Below the pieces are notes generated by a model that was given only the letters and a program-made list of their open reading frames with translations, was not told where the DNA came from and did not search any database. Positions 1 to 10,929 of a stretch of DNA of 64,000 nt are shown in pieces. Numbering within the stretch: position 1 is the stretch's first letter; each line of letters begins with the position of its first letter. Source of the stretch: Solea solea (lineage: Eukaryota; Chordata; Actinopteri; Pleuronectiformes; Soleidae); NCBI RefSeq assembly GCF_958295425.1, contig NC_081147.1, positions 5,539,290-5,603,289 of the forward strand, in the 5' to 3' direction. Position numbers and translations under genes: made by a program.

Positions 1-1357
1 GGTTTGGTTTTGTGGTTCTGCTTTCAAATATTGAAGAACAGTCTTTTTTGGGTTTGGGCACAGAATTGTGGGCCCATGAAGACCTCTGGGAGGGACTATT
101 ACTTTAAGACAAAAAGCATTATCATACTGGAAGTAGCCGTTACAACAACAATACAACTTGGAGAATTGGATGTCTAGTGTTAATGGGCCTAAACTGTGAT
201 TGACCCCCAAGGGTGAGACATTTACGACTGAAAGGTGCGCAGCTGACATAGGAAAACTGGTGGTGATTGTTGGTGAAAGGTTTCTGGCAGCAAATCTCTG
301 CTGTATGTAATCAGCTGCAACACAAAAACATTACACATGTACTGTGTACGTTGATTGTTAATCATTTGAATGACATGCAGTTGTTTTGTTATAGACTTAC
401 TGACTGCAGCTGAACTGATGGTCAATATAATCACTCAAATATTACACATCTTGTCCGTAGCTCCTATAAACACAGTTTGGTACCATTTATATTCATCTAC
501 ATTCCTGAGACACACTCTTTATAAAGTCAAGCCAGCATTCTTTACAATTCCTTTCTTCAATATCTGTCTCTGTCTCCCAAAGCTTTAATAACATTTGGAG
601 ATATATGCTGGCCCAGAAGAGGGAGGAGCGCCGAGGCAATAGATACTTTCAGAATGCGAATTGAGATGTATTATTCACAGCCTCTGCTATAGGTTTAAAG
701 ATATTGCAGTTTATCTTAATATCAACTCACCTCAACTTCATTACCCCACTGCTTTCAGACATGATTTCTTGTGGCATCCCCGTATGAAAACATTGTTCCT
801 AAAGAAAGAGCTGCTTCTCCACAAGAGTGCAATATTTTTTCGTGGGGGAGTGGTTTAAGAATAGTGCATTTCAACTTGGTTCTTTAGAGATTTAAATGTG
901 CACACAGTCAAATAATGTATCTTTCATAGGGTGGGGCTGAGGAGTGATTTCAAAAGGAAGTGTCTGACATGACAAAACATGCTTCTGGAAGAGGCAGTCG
1001 CTGTTGTCATAGTTGTAATATTCAAATTTAGACATTGCACTGAGTCTGTGAGTGGGTGTAAACAATCAAATACTCCAAAGTGTTGTTTGTTACATTTCAT
1101 GTATGATTCACCCAATGACACTGATTCACCACAAGACTGAATTGATTCTCTCATATTGGTAAAATTGTGCAAATAATGTAATATAACAAGAGTAAAATAA
1201 ACAAGTTTTCAAAAAATGTTTTAGTTTTTCTGTTCCAGCAACTTAATAGCATAATTTATTCTTTTGATGAAGTTGGTTTAAACTGACATTGGGTAACTAT
1301 GTTGTTCTAAACTGGCCATTTTTTTCTACTCCTTCTCATGCAACCATTGTTTGTCCT
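1..1357. other. AT-rich DNA, no gene seen
   Basis: All reading frames here are short and unrecognisable. No RNA gene or clear repeat boundary is visible. It reads as ordinary intergenic or intronic vertebrate DNA. Confidence 0.6.
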
Positions 1358-1745
1358 CTAGTTCCACATACCTCCTCATACGAAAACAATTCAAACTTCA
1401 AAATGTTCTTTATAATTTTCAAAATAGATAAAGATAAATTGAAAATGTCTTCAAACACACACATCTTCATCTTACTAGTTCCACATACTTAAATATAGAA
1501 ACTTATTTTTAACTTCAAAACATTAAGCTCAATTTTGACATTATTGTCTGTATTTGTCTCATTTAAATATTTTATAGTTTTCAAAACATTCAACATTCAA
1601 CGTTTGCACATATTTCCTCATTAAATTAAATTGGAAATTTCTTCAAACAGACATTTTCAGCTTCTTACTAGTTCCACATATTCAATTCATTCAAACTTCA
1701 AAATGTTCAGCTCAATTAGGACTGTATTTTTCTGATCAGAATATC
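1358..1745. repeat. Degenerate tandem repeat, about three units
   Basis: The 13-mer CTAGTTCCACATA occurs at 1358, 1475 and 1668. Each copy is followed by similar AT-rich text (AACTTCAAAATGTTC or AACTTCAAAACATT), and the first two units end in TCTTCAAACA followed by CATCTTCATCTTA or CATTTTCAGCTTCTTA. The spacings are 117 and 193 bases, so the first unit appears to lack about 75 internal bases. This is an old, diverged tandem duplication with no coding content. The end of the third unit is not sharp. Confidence 0.65.
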
Positions 1746-3080
1746 TGGACATTTTTGAAATATGCAATGTAATATACGCAACTTTTTGCCTATTAAAATG
1801 AATTAACAACTTAAAAAAAACACCTTTTCAAATTCATCGAAATGTATAATAACTTTTTTTTTCTTTACAGGGCACTCGTTGAAATACTTGGAAATATGAC
1901 CCCTAGAGTGTTATTGGAGGATATAACAAGACTTTTTTTCCCCTTATGTTACATTTTTAAAAAAACAAATTAAAAATCATGTAGAAAACTATATATGCTA
2001 TATAAGAATACACAAGAAACATAAAAGGAATATCATTTTAGAACAGTGTCTCTGCGATATCACTGTAGATGCAGGAGAAGAACGAGCCATATGACCATAC
2101 TTTTTGCCTTCCGGAACTGCACTGAAGTTTCGTACCTTGCAGGTCTTCACTGATTGGTCAAATTTCATGATGACACTTTCTGTGGCATCGCTGATTGGAT
2201 GATTGGATTGCTGATTGGCTGGGTGAAATCCATGTGTGCACGGTAACGTACCTTCAAACGCTACCAAATATTGTTATTTAGCTAGTAAAGACTTAAAGAC
2301 AGTTAATAACATATGACTCCCTACTTTCAATCCCTCATTTTGTACTCATTTTCAATTTATTTTTTTAAACATTAGAACATTCAGTTAGAAACTTGAATTA
2401 CTCATTTTACCTTCCTATTCATACCAATGTATATCTTAAGCAGAGGGCAGCAATCCCACTGTGATTTCTTCAGAAATTGTCTTCTCTAGTTTTCATTTGT
2501 TACTTTAATGTGTTTAAAGTATTTTGCCAAGTGCATTCTAGTGTGTGTAATCTAATAGGATACAGACAGGATGCTTTTAGTGGCTAACTTTATATTACAC
2601 TCCTGGGTAATATATACTCCATTACTTACACTTAATGCTTTTCATAGTCCAGGTCATTATGAGTTTCTTTATGACACATAATGGGACAGGTGTGGGAGGT
2701 TGGGACATTTGGCGGTAATACTTGTACAATGGTGCAAATTTAAAGAAAAACACACAAAATGCAAAAGTATTTTCTTACAACATTAGCCACAGAATTGCAT
2801 AAAGTCAGCCTGAGGTTCACTGCTCTTGGACTCATTCCACATGTGAAAGCCCATTTCCAGTGAGTGCACAAATTGTACCCCTGACCCATCACAGTGCATG
2901 TGTGGTGTTTGGCTAATGAGTGTACGTGTGTGTGACACAAAGGTATTTCTTGCAACATTAGCACTAATACATTGCAGCCATGGCTACTTGGAGCTTAATG
3001 GTTTTGACTCGCTTTATAACAAATTATATTGCACTTAAAACATTGTAAATTAAGTCAAATGAGTTTTTACTTATCTTACT
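1746..3080. other. AT-rich DNA, no gene seen
   Basis: I see no supported gene. A pyrimidine tract ending in TTTACAG at 1863-1870 resembles a splice acceptor, but no matching donor follows within an open frame, so no exon is called. Confidence 0.5.
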
Positions 3081-3084
3081 TATT

Positions 3085-3138
3085 GTAAGTCGCTTTGGAT
3101 AAAAGCGTCTGCTAAATGACATGTAATGTAATGTAATG
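3085..3138 (+). repeat. LINE/SINE 3' tail: GGATA-loop hairpin plus TGTAA repeats
   Basis: The sequence at 3091-3107 folds into a perfect six-base-pair stem, CGCTTT and AAAGCG, closed by the pentaloop GGATA. It is followed by GTCTGCTAAATGAC and then by tandem TGTAA units from 3122. This is the recognition tail described for the eel L2-clade LINE UnaL2 and its partner SINE, where the reverse transcriptase reads the GGATA loop and the TGTAA units are added at the 3' end. I see the tail only. The upstream body is too diverged to tell whether this copy came from a LINE or a SINE. Confidence 0.8.
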
Positions 3139-3309
3139 AGTAACATGAAAGTGGTGAGGCTCTCCTAACCATGACATTTACAATTATTATTATTATGTAT
3201 TCTTATTTCAGTGTGGCTGCAGCAGAATTACTAATTTTACGAGAGCTTTCCTCCTGTTATTTGGGAATTGCAGCAGAGGGAAACATGAATGTTTGTGTGC
3301 TTGTATTTG

Positions 3310-3545
3310 TTACCTCTTTAGGACATTTTCTGGCATAAACACTGACCTTGCCAGGACCAGTAATCCTCATGGAGACCTAAACCTGCTTTTAATGATAACC
3401 TGATTTCTGTGGAACTGGTTAGGTTTAGGGTTACAATTTTAAATTGTTATGCTAAAGGTCAGGGATAGCACTTAATTTTGCCCAAATTAATAGGGAGTTA
3501 GGGTTAGGGTTAGAAGTCAGTGCAGTGAGAATAGTTGCACAAACT
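3310..3545 (+). repeat. Interspersed repeat with TTAGGG-type runs
   Basis: The block resembles a common teleost intronic repeat (ACATTTTCTGGCATAAACAC, a GGACCAGTAATCCTCATGG segment, then GGTTAGGTTTAGGGTTA near 3419 and TTAGGGTTAGGGTTAGAAG near 3498). The telomere-like hexamers are too few and too interrupted to be an interstitial telomere array. Family recognition is from memory and the edges are approximate. Confidence 0.5.
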
Positions 3546-4756
3546 CGTGTGTCTATGTGTGTGTTCTTCATTATAATATAATCCAAGGCTACATGGTCTC
3601 AAGATGAAAGAGATGAAAGATGAAAAATATCCTTGCATTAGTTTCTTAATTTGCCCAATAAAAGCACAATTACAATTAAAATGGTGGGAGACAACTGAAG
3701 AATCACAAATTACCCAACCTTGTCAATTGTCAATATTTCAGTTTGCAGTAATGTTTCAGTTGATACATGATGTATACCCTCATGAACTTGGCAAAGAGAT
3801 GTATTGATTTTTGGTTTGGTTGAATAAATGTAATGGATTTGTGTCAAGGACTTTTTTGCCCAAATGCCCCCTTATGGGCTTATTCAGCTCCATCCAGTCT
3901 TCCTAAAGGGCCTTTTCCTGTCAGATATAGTTGAACTCTGAGAGTAGGTACAGTGTCCAGAAAACCACAGAGCTCAGGTAGCTCTAGGGTTCCTCTGAGG
4001 TGAATCTGGGGAACCCAGTGATGGGAGATGGGGGCAGGACCTCAGGCAAAATCAGACTGTATTCAAGAGTTTGACTTTGCCAGTGTATAGTATTTTAAAC
4101 ATCTCAACATTCATTTTTAATCACAATATTCCTGCAGGCCCCTCCACAGACTACAAATTACTTGACAAACCAAAGTTCCCAACTCAGATTGAGTGAAGAC
4201 CAAACTCTTAGAATTAATGGCAGTGGTGCTTCTAACTTTAAATGTTATTGTCTATTCCCCGGTGCATTTTTCATCCTCAAGAATTTCTAAGAACATGGCA
4301 TCCAGAGTCCAGAGGGCTCCACATTCACAAAGACAAATCACAAAGGAAATGTGGGTGATGCTGGCAGTCTGCTCCAGTGTTAGATAAGTCTTTCTTTCTT
4401 ACTTTCTTTCTTGGAATTATCACTTCAATTGTGAATATATATATTGTGGGTTGAGAGAGCTGAACTTTCCCTTTACAACTCATTATGCTACATCATTCCT
4501 TGTTGACAATATGGACATTATTTGATGTCAACTATGACGGAAATCATCTTTCACACAAAAAGCTATATATTATTTTGCATATCTATATACTTTTTTTGGT
4601 GTATTTTATTCAAATACGAAAAAAAAAAAAAGAAAAAAAAAAGCTTTACATTTGCTTTCACAACTATACTATGTCTAAGTAGTTAATATCTATCCGGTCA
4701 ATGGTTATGAATAATTATCAGCCTCGATATTTGGATTCAGGTCTGTACAGTACAGT
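3546..4756. other. No gene seen; A-rich tract near 4619
   Basis: Reading frames are short and unremarkable. A CTTT-type microsatellite lies near 4390-4412, and an A-rich tract (A12-G-A10) lies at about 4619-4643. Confidence 0.5.
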
Positions 4757-5045
4757 TTAAAGTCCAATGTGTAAGATTTACTATGGTTAATAAAAGCAAC
4801 AATTGTTTTTGTGGCTTTAATATAAGCCTTGCTTTAAGGAGGTAGCTCAAATGGGACAAACCAGCCAGTTACTATGCAAAGCAAAGAGGAATGACATCCT
4901 TTCTGATATGCAAAGGTCACTGTTGTTCCCCAACAAGTTTGGGGAAGGGAGGGGTGAGCAAAGCAGTCCCCCCTTTCTTTCATTCTGCAGTCTCTCCATT
5001 AGATGCCACTAATTCTTACAGCTAATTCTTCTAACTGGACATCTC
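4757..5045. mobile_element. Degenerate TTAA-flanked miniature element
   Basis: The left end reads TTAA followed by AGTCCAATGTGTAAGATTTA. About 280 bases later, CTAATTCTTACAGC and TTCTTCTAACTGGAC form a decayed inverted counterpart of that terminus. The interior has the purine- and pyrimidine-rich patches common in this teleost miniature inverted-repeat class. The right terminus and its target duplication are not intact, so the right edge is approximate. It is non-coding. Confidence 0.5.
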
Positions 5046-5159
5046 AGGTCAATGCTTTTACTTTGAAATGGGAACAGGTCATGTTGTGTTTGTGACAAAT
5101 GTTACAGATGCTGACACTGTGATGAAAGAGTTGCATGGCTCATTCATGTGAGACGCAAC

Positions 5160-5895
5160 AGAGGTGCGTGTCTCACATGGAGTCACTGCCACTTCCCAGA
5201 ACCCTAACACCTTCAAACTCCTCAGGGTTATTCTCAGGCAAGATGGGATATGTAATCCCTCCTGTGGGTTTGGGTCTGCCTGGAAGTCTCTTCTCAGCTG
5301 GGTGTGCAGGGAAAATATCTCACAGGATGAGCCCAAGAGGCAGCTCAACTGGCTCCTGAGGGAACAGTAGCTCTACTCCAAGCTCCCTCAGCATGTTCGA
5401 GCTCCTTACTGTACCTCTAAGGCTGAGCCTACACACCTTATAGAGAAAACTCTTTTCAGGATCTAATATTTATGATCTCAGGCTACATCCATATTTCTAC
5501 ATTTTCACTTCAAAGAAAGATGAACGTTGTCGTAAAAATGCCTAAAATTTACACTATATCATGTGATCGTCCAGGTTTACTGGGCACGCACTTGCTGGTT
5601 CAAACGGGAAGCTGATGATTCACAGCCCCAGAGTTTTCAAAGGAAACAGAGCCAGCAGCATTTTTTAAAGTCTGAAACTCTGAAATTGGGGGATATTGTG
5701 GACAACAGGCATATCTAGAGCAGAGTTTGTGCATTTTTAAATTATATCTGAGTTTAGATGAATTTGGCCTAACTATTTTGGTCATTATCCACAGCTCATG
5801 ATGATAGGTGAGAGCCAGAACACAGATCAAACGGTAAATCAAAAGCATGTCGGTCTTTTTCTTCTTCCACTTCTTCCAGTAACGTCTGGCAGGCT
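5160..5895 (-). pseudogene. LINE polyprotein C-terminal remnant, with nested insertion
   Basis: On the minus strand, 5895-5789 encodes a stretch including LTYHHELWIMTK, and about 5500-5160 continues the same LINE C-terminal region with RRDYISHLA followed, after several stops, by a decayed GV...GSGKWQ tail. This layout (a histidine-glutamate-leucine-tryptophan segment, an arginine-rich region, then a D-Y-I-S-H-L-A block) is the usual end of many teleost LINE ORF2 proteins. Stops and frame changes make it dead. The two parts are separated by about 290 bases of unrelated DNA (5501-5788), a later insertion. The clade is not certain. The 5' part with the catalytic reverse transcriptase motifs is absent. 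Confidence 0.65.
5501..5788. mobile_element. Insertion inside the LINE remnant
   Basis: This segment interrupts an otherwise continuous LINE coding remnant. Its left edge, GGCTACATCCATATTTC, and the nearby TTTTCACTTCAAAGAAAG resemble the start of miniature DNA transposons common in fish. I cannot see clear terminal inverted repeats or a target duplication, so the element class is not assigned and the edges are inferred from where LINE similarity stops and resumes. Confidence 0.4.
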
Positions 5896-7512
5896 GCACA
5901 CTAATAGGTGCAATGCTGCCCTCCACAATTTAAAATTCTAGATCACATTTTGATTTGTTCTTTAACACAGATGGAAGTGGCCCCTCACTCCTTCCTTTTC
6001 CCCCTTCACTGCTCTTGGTGGTTCTTCGGCACAGAAGTTCAAAGCTTCCCTGTCACTATAGTCTTACATATAGACCAGTTGAATGAAGAAATGCCAAAAG
6101 TAACTTAATTGCAAAGTTAAGATTCTTCTCAATTTTGACATTAAGGAAAAACTTGAAATCCCTAAATCAGTCGGTTCAATAGACAACTGCTGCACAAAGA
6201 ACATCCATGTTCAAAAACTTGTATTCATAATAGTCAATATTCATGCAGCAGATTACACCACAAAAAAGTAAGGATGGTGTCCAGCCCTAATAATAGACAA
6301 ACTGACTTGCATTTTAAAACTGGAAATGACACCTGCTGTTGATGATCTTGCAATTAGAGTTCTATAATTATTTCCCTATGGTTAAGGGGTGGCAAACAAG
6401 GCACACATGTTGCCATTGGGACACTTGACCAGTTACTGATTACATTGGGCAATATAAGATTATGCTCACTGGGCTACTTATTATAGACATATTGCCCACT
6501 ACATTTACCTGAAATGCCTGCAAATAATTTAATACTATGAGTGACAGGTTAATATAGTCTGCCAACTGAATGAAAAATGCAAAGACCCTATCAAGAAATT
6601 ATTTTTCAATTACTGGCAATTACAGAATAAATATTCTTCTCTCAGAGAAAAAGAAGAAAACACAGTAATGCAATTGTGAACTGTGTGCAGTTTCTAGCAT
6701 GTTTCTTCATTTGCATGCTGCTCATTTAGTAACACAAGGCAACATTTTTACACACCACAAACGCTATAGGAAGGCAATTTAATCAGCAACACAACAGTAC
6801 ATCGCGTGATAGAGGCTGGTGCACACACACAAACAGACTGTAAAGGAATAATACAGCTGATTCTGACTCACAGCACTTTTAATAAGGTCCAACAGCACTC
6901 GACCTTAACTTACCAAATGTAATTATCGCAGATGAAGAAACCTATGAAAGAAAGTCTGACAGAGTGTGATAAAAAAGAGACCAGATTTAGGTAGTAATTA
7001 GCAGCTAGAATTGTGACATCACTAATACGGAGCAATCATTTCAGACGATCCAGCTTATGGTGGGGTGTGTGAGGCAGAAGCTGCTTTTGATAAGGTCAAT
7101 AGTGGCAGCACTGCGAGCACTGTGTGAGGCTCTGCAAGGCTCTCTAATTAGGAAAAGGCTAACTAGTGCAGGGAGATGGGCCAATCGCAATGAGGAGATC
7201 CATAAAAAAGTTGGCATTTTCTGGGAACCTACAAACAAAAATCATCATGAAGCATGTTCTTTTTACCGTCTTTGTAAAGACGCTGTGTAATTTTCATTGC
7301 TGCACTGGTCAGTTTAGCTAAATGAAACATATCAAAACAAATCATGTAGACATTGTGAAATTGCGGAGCAAAACAACGATGGGGAATAAGCCTACTGCTT
7401 TCAACATAAACTATAATTGGATTGCGCTCAGTTAACTTCCTTAGTGTGTACAGTTTTGTACTTGCATATTTGCTGGAGACCTCCAGCTTGAACTCTCAGG
7501 CCAACTCTCATG
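5896..7512. other. No gene seen
   Basis: AT-rich DNA with only short frames. A splice-donor-like GGTAAGTTAAG on the minus strand near 6910 has an acceptor-like TTTCATAG 28 bases upstream, but the implied exon is too small to support. Confidence 0.5.
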
Positions 7513-7520
7513 CTTTAGAC

Positions 7521-7662
7521 CAGAGGTCTCAAATTTGTGGTCCTCCAGTTTATTTAATTCCACCCACACAAAAGTTTGATTTCTTTGTTTTTACTTGACC
7601 AGCCCTGACTGACCAGACTTAGTCCTTAGTGACCCCCTGGTCATTTGAGTTTCAGACCCCTG
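7521..7662. mobile_element. hAT-like miniature element
   Basis: The ends are CAGAGGTCTCAAATTTG at the left and CATTTGAGTTTCAGACCCCTG at the right. They are imperfect inverted copies of the CAGGGGTCTCAAACTC terminus typical of teleost non-autonomous hAT elements. The flanks CTTTAGAC (7513-7520) and CTCTAGAT (7663-7670) match at six of eight positions, as expected of a decayed 8-bp hAT target duplication. At 142 bases it has no coding capacity and would have depended on a transposase supplied elsewhere. Confidence 0.75.
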
Positions 7663-7670
7663 CTCTAGAT

Positions 7671-8160
7671 ATTATCAAAGAAAATACTCTTGAGGGATCT
7701 GTCAATTTGGAGCAACTGTTGCTGCCCGTTTTCCCTGGTGGACTGCCACGTCAGGACCTTGGTTTGGGTGTAGTAGTCTAAATTCCTCTTTTAAAAACAG
7801 GGGAAAAAAGTCCTCTTTGACAAGCGGAAAAACTGATGAAAGCAGAGGAGACTGCTGTTATGTCACTGCTGTCATGTTAACTGTGCGCAGAGCCATCAAG
7901 TACCTCCACTCAACTCAGCTGTTGTGGGTGGAGCAGACCCATCGCATTTACACTTCTGATCACAACGCATCTCCGACCAGCTCCTGGAGTGGTCTGTGCT
8001 GTATTCACATGTGGTCATGTGCTATATTGAGTTAGGTTTGAAGATGTCCTAAAACGAAGAAATTTGGATAAAGGTAGGACGTCTTCTGGAATGTTTTACA
8101 GTTCGAGTAACTTTGTCTATATTTGCCTTTTCATTAAAGTGTAGATGATTCTGTTTATAG
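7671..8160. other. No gene seen
   Basis: A short open frame at 7817-8035 has no recognisable features. No repeat edges are apparent. Confidence 0.5.
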
Positions 8161-8166
8161 TAAAAA

Positions 8167-8781
8167 CAGGGTACCCATGGGTCCTTGAAATCCTTGAAAG
8201 TTTGAAAAATCATGGCCCTTTTGGGCAAAATTGCGCTAAATAGACATGGGTCATTGAAAGTGCTTGAATTTTGTGCAAGAAAAAAGTAAACTTGATATTT
8301 AGGTAAATGTCCCCCACCACTAATGTGCCATTGTTTGTTACACACCACCTACTGTTTCATGTGCAACTGCATTGCTTGGTGTACATAGACAAAACCTATG
8401 GAGAACACACGTTGAGTCGTAATTATTAGCTGTGTTTTGGGCACAGTACACTGTCTCTCTCAGTGGTTGATATTAGATTCCACGCAGAACAATGAGTGAG
8501 TAATGTTAAGCAAGGGAGAGCAAATTACCTAAAGCCTGGGAAATGCAAATTCCAAGATCTCTGGCTCACCAAAAATATTACAAAGACTGGCTTGCCGAAG
8601 ATCCCAAGGACAATTACTTGAGCAGATACGGAGTGTGCTGCAAATCAATAAAAGTGGACGCCAGGGTCGAAGCAACTCTTACAAGTTGCCCTCCCATCGT
8701 AAGCACATTTGGTCCTTGAATTTGAGTGAATTGGTCCTGGAAAGTCTTTCAAAAATCCTTGAGTTTTATGTGGGAACCCTG
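8167..8781 (+). mobile_element. hAT-like element with decayed zinc-finger-like coding piece
   Basis: The left end CAGGGTACCCATGGGTCC and the right end TTATGTGGGAACCCTG are inverted partners of the CAGGGTTCCCAC terminus found on many vertebrate hAT relatives. Directly flanking 6-mers TAAAAA lie at 8161-8166 and 8782-8787. Both ends carry TCCTTGAAA-type subterminal repeats. Inside, at about 8545-8690 on the plus strand, a decayed coding piece reads CKFQDLWLT and then, after a frame change, YYKDWLAEDPKDNYLSRYG and VCCKSIKVD. This resembles the N-terminal BED/TTF-type metal-binding module (paired cysteines) of hAT transposases. The catalytic domain is missing, so this is a deletion derivative. 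Confidence 0.7.
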
Positions 8782-8787
8782 TAAAAA

Positions 8788-9435
8788 GAAAGCCAAGTAT
8801 GACTGACTTTGACAGTACACTGCTTCGGCTCCACACTTACAGTGCCTTCTACAGCCAGCTCTGTCTTTCTACACCATGCCTTCGATACCTGCCTCTAATA
8901 ATAATAATCATCCATTGTTGATGAGTGGTCCAAAGAGTAAGGAGTTGTCACCGGAGAGGCAGTCAACCTCCCTCAGACACAACCAGCGAGGCAGAAGTGG
9001 AAAAAAATACTGGTATTCGTCTGTAATTATAGCCAACATGGGCGTCCTACTTTCTGACTATATACAGACGTACGGAGTGGCCTTCACTTTCTCCTGCAAT
9101 AACATGCAATTATTAAAATGACATACAAATATATATCTTCTTGTCTGTAATATATTATAGCATATGCATTGAAATTATAATAAGGTTGTCAAGCGATGAT
9201 GTTAAGATTGATATGTTGAAAGATAATTTCATGCTTTTTTAATCATATTCTCTGTCCATATCATGGCTCTTTCTTTCTTTCTCGTGGTGCATGCTGGGAG
9301 TGTGTGGAGAAAGAGTGAGAGCGTTTGAGAGAAAGTGACTGATAGTTTGGGTGAGTTTTCTCATCTTTTCTATTCTTTGCTGCTTTGTATTCGTGGTTGA
9401 ATCTGTGTTTATATTGTAGCTGAGAGGAGGTTTTT
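8788..9435. other. No gene seen
   Basis: A frame at 8876-9121 begins MPSIPASNNNNHPLL but has no recognisable domain. It may be chance. The remainder is AT-rich. Confidence 0.4.
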
Positions 9436-9444
9436 GTTTAATTG

Positions 9445-9770
9445 TGTTTGATCGGCATTTGGCAGTTTGAATGCCGCGTGTCTCTGCGTCTCTCCGGGGT
9501 GCCACCGTTCATTCCGAACAAGGCACTGTTGCAGGAGCTGCAGCGGTTCAGGAGGCTTGTGAGTGGTTTCATAAGAGTTAATCTGAGCTGTAGAGACGAA
9601 AGACTGAAACACGTTCAGTCTTTCGTCTCTACAGCTCAGAAAAAAGTGATGAGCCAGGTTGACGGTGACACGCGCACAGTGTGACATCGCTAAGCAGCTG
9701 TCAGAAGGCCATACCACAGACAAAAATAATGGACAGAATGATGAAGGGGCTTCTCTGATTGATACTAATA
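9445..9770 (+). pseudogene. LINE ORF1 remnant
   Basis: From about 9445 the frame reads FECRVSLRLSGVPPFIPNK and then ALLQELQRFRRL, followed by VNLSCRDERLKHVQSF. The PPFIPN block and a basic stretch ending in a HVxSF block are features I associate with the nucleic-acid-binding ORF1 protein of fish Tx1-like LINEs. At HVQSF the expected continuation is replaced by an inverted copy of the preceding sequence (see the foldback at 9583-9639), so the original ORF1 is broken exactly there. Downstream coding is unreadable. Confidence 0.6.
9583..9639. repeat. Perfect foldback, 26-bp arms, 5-base loop
   Basis: Bases 9583-9608 are the exact reverse complement of 9614-9639, with a five-base loop ACACG. Because it is palindromic, both strands read almost the same peptide (SCRDERL...QSFVSTAQ). 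It sits inside the LINE ORF1 remnant. A perfect arm match inside an otherwise heavily mutated element suggests the inversion arose after most of the decay, for example by template switching during replication. Confidence 0.9.
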
Positions 9771-10062
9771 ACACCAACATTGAAGCTAATTAAGACATGG
9801 ACTATGAGACTAATTCTGACTGTATCTGTTGTCTCAATCAGAGCTGTACACACTACAGCCACTGGACACTAGACTACACATTTAGAAAAGCCATCAAAGT
9901 GTCTGACTACTTTCCTGACTTTAAAAAAAAATCAGGAAACCAATAACAGCCAAAGTGAAAGTAGGGAACTCTTCGGAGCTAGAAAGCCGAGAAAATTAAT
10001 GTGTTTCGCAGGGTGTTTTTTCCTCTTCTGCTGGTTTCTATTCTTCTGACTGACATTCACTT

Positions 10063-10690
10063 GGTGAAGGTAGGCTCTCTTAACACCCATGGAGGGAGAG
10101 ATCAGCACAAAAGAAATGCAATCTCTGACGTAATTGTTCAGAAATAGCTACAGGTTGTGTTCCTGCAGGAGACACACAGTGACGCTCAGAATGAGACTGA
10201 CTGGACTGACTGTGCTGTTCTGTTCACTGCAGGTTCAAATGTTAATATCATCGCCAATTCAAAGATAGTTCCTGGCAGAGCTTTAGCAGTCAGAGCCCAA
10301 ATCCTCCTGTGGAAGTGATGCATTTTTTTGTTTTGTAAATATTTATACTCCAAACCAGGGCCCTCAGAGACGCCTCAAAAACTTTACTGCAGTGTGACCG
10401 GGTGACTGTGTAATTCTGGGAGGTGACTGGAACTGCACCACTGACACCTCCATGGATCGGACAGGTGGTGAATCCCACCTGCCGTCGGCTACTGCTCTGT
10501 CCCAGCTGGTGTGGTTGATGCCTGGAGGGTTAAACACCCTTTGGACAGATAGTACACCTGGCTCAGGGTGGCTGACGGCAATGTGAGTGCAGCCAGGCAA
10601 AACGCACATTAACAGACTGTCCAAAGCAAATATCTTTCCTGTTGGTTTTACTGAAAACCATTTAATCACTCTTGAGTTATGCAAGTCACC
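10063..10690 (+). pseudogene. LINE apurinic-type endonuclease domain remnant
   Basis: The frame opening at 10063 gives VKVGSLNTHGGRDQHKR, then FLQETHSDAQNETDW. The FLQETH block carries the conserved catalytic glutamate of exonuclease III-like LINE endonucleases. Later come LGGDWNCTTD (10423-10450) and VDAWRVKHPLDR, a stop, YTWLRVADGNVSAAR and finally VGFTENHLI, whose histidine lies at the position expected for the catalytic H near the domain end. Several in-frame stops prevent function. In an intact element this domain nicks the target site to prime reverse transcription. Confidence 0.75.
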
Positions 10691-10929
10691 CACAAAAAAT
10701 GCACTTCATATTGGCACTTCAACACAAAACCTTTGTAAGACCTCAACTTCTGTAAAACATCTGAGACAGACTTGAACAAAAAAAAATTAATTTTTTCACT
10801 GAACGGCCCAAAGGAGCACTAATTAGATCCATATTCACCACCATCAGATATATGGATGCTCCTACATCCTTTTGTTATTGGGCTAGAGAAATCTGGAGTG
10901 TTCCACGAGGGGGGTGCTGCCAGGCTCCT

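Noticed and set aside
3419..3515. Interstitial telomere repeat
   Set aside because: Only a few TTAGGG units occur, interrupted, as part of a common interspersed repeat.
9409..9780. Minus-strand 123-codon frame opposite the LINE ORF1
   Set aside because: It is the shadow of the palindrome at 9583-9639, which makes both strands read a similar peptide.
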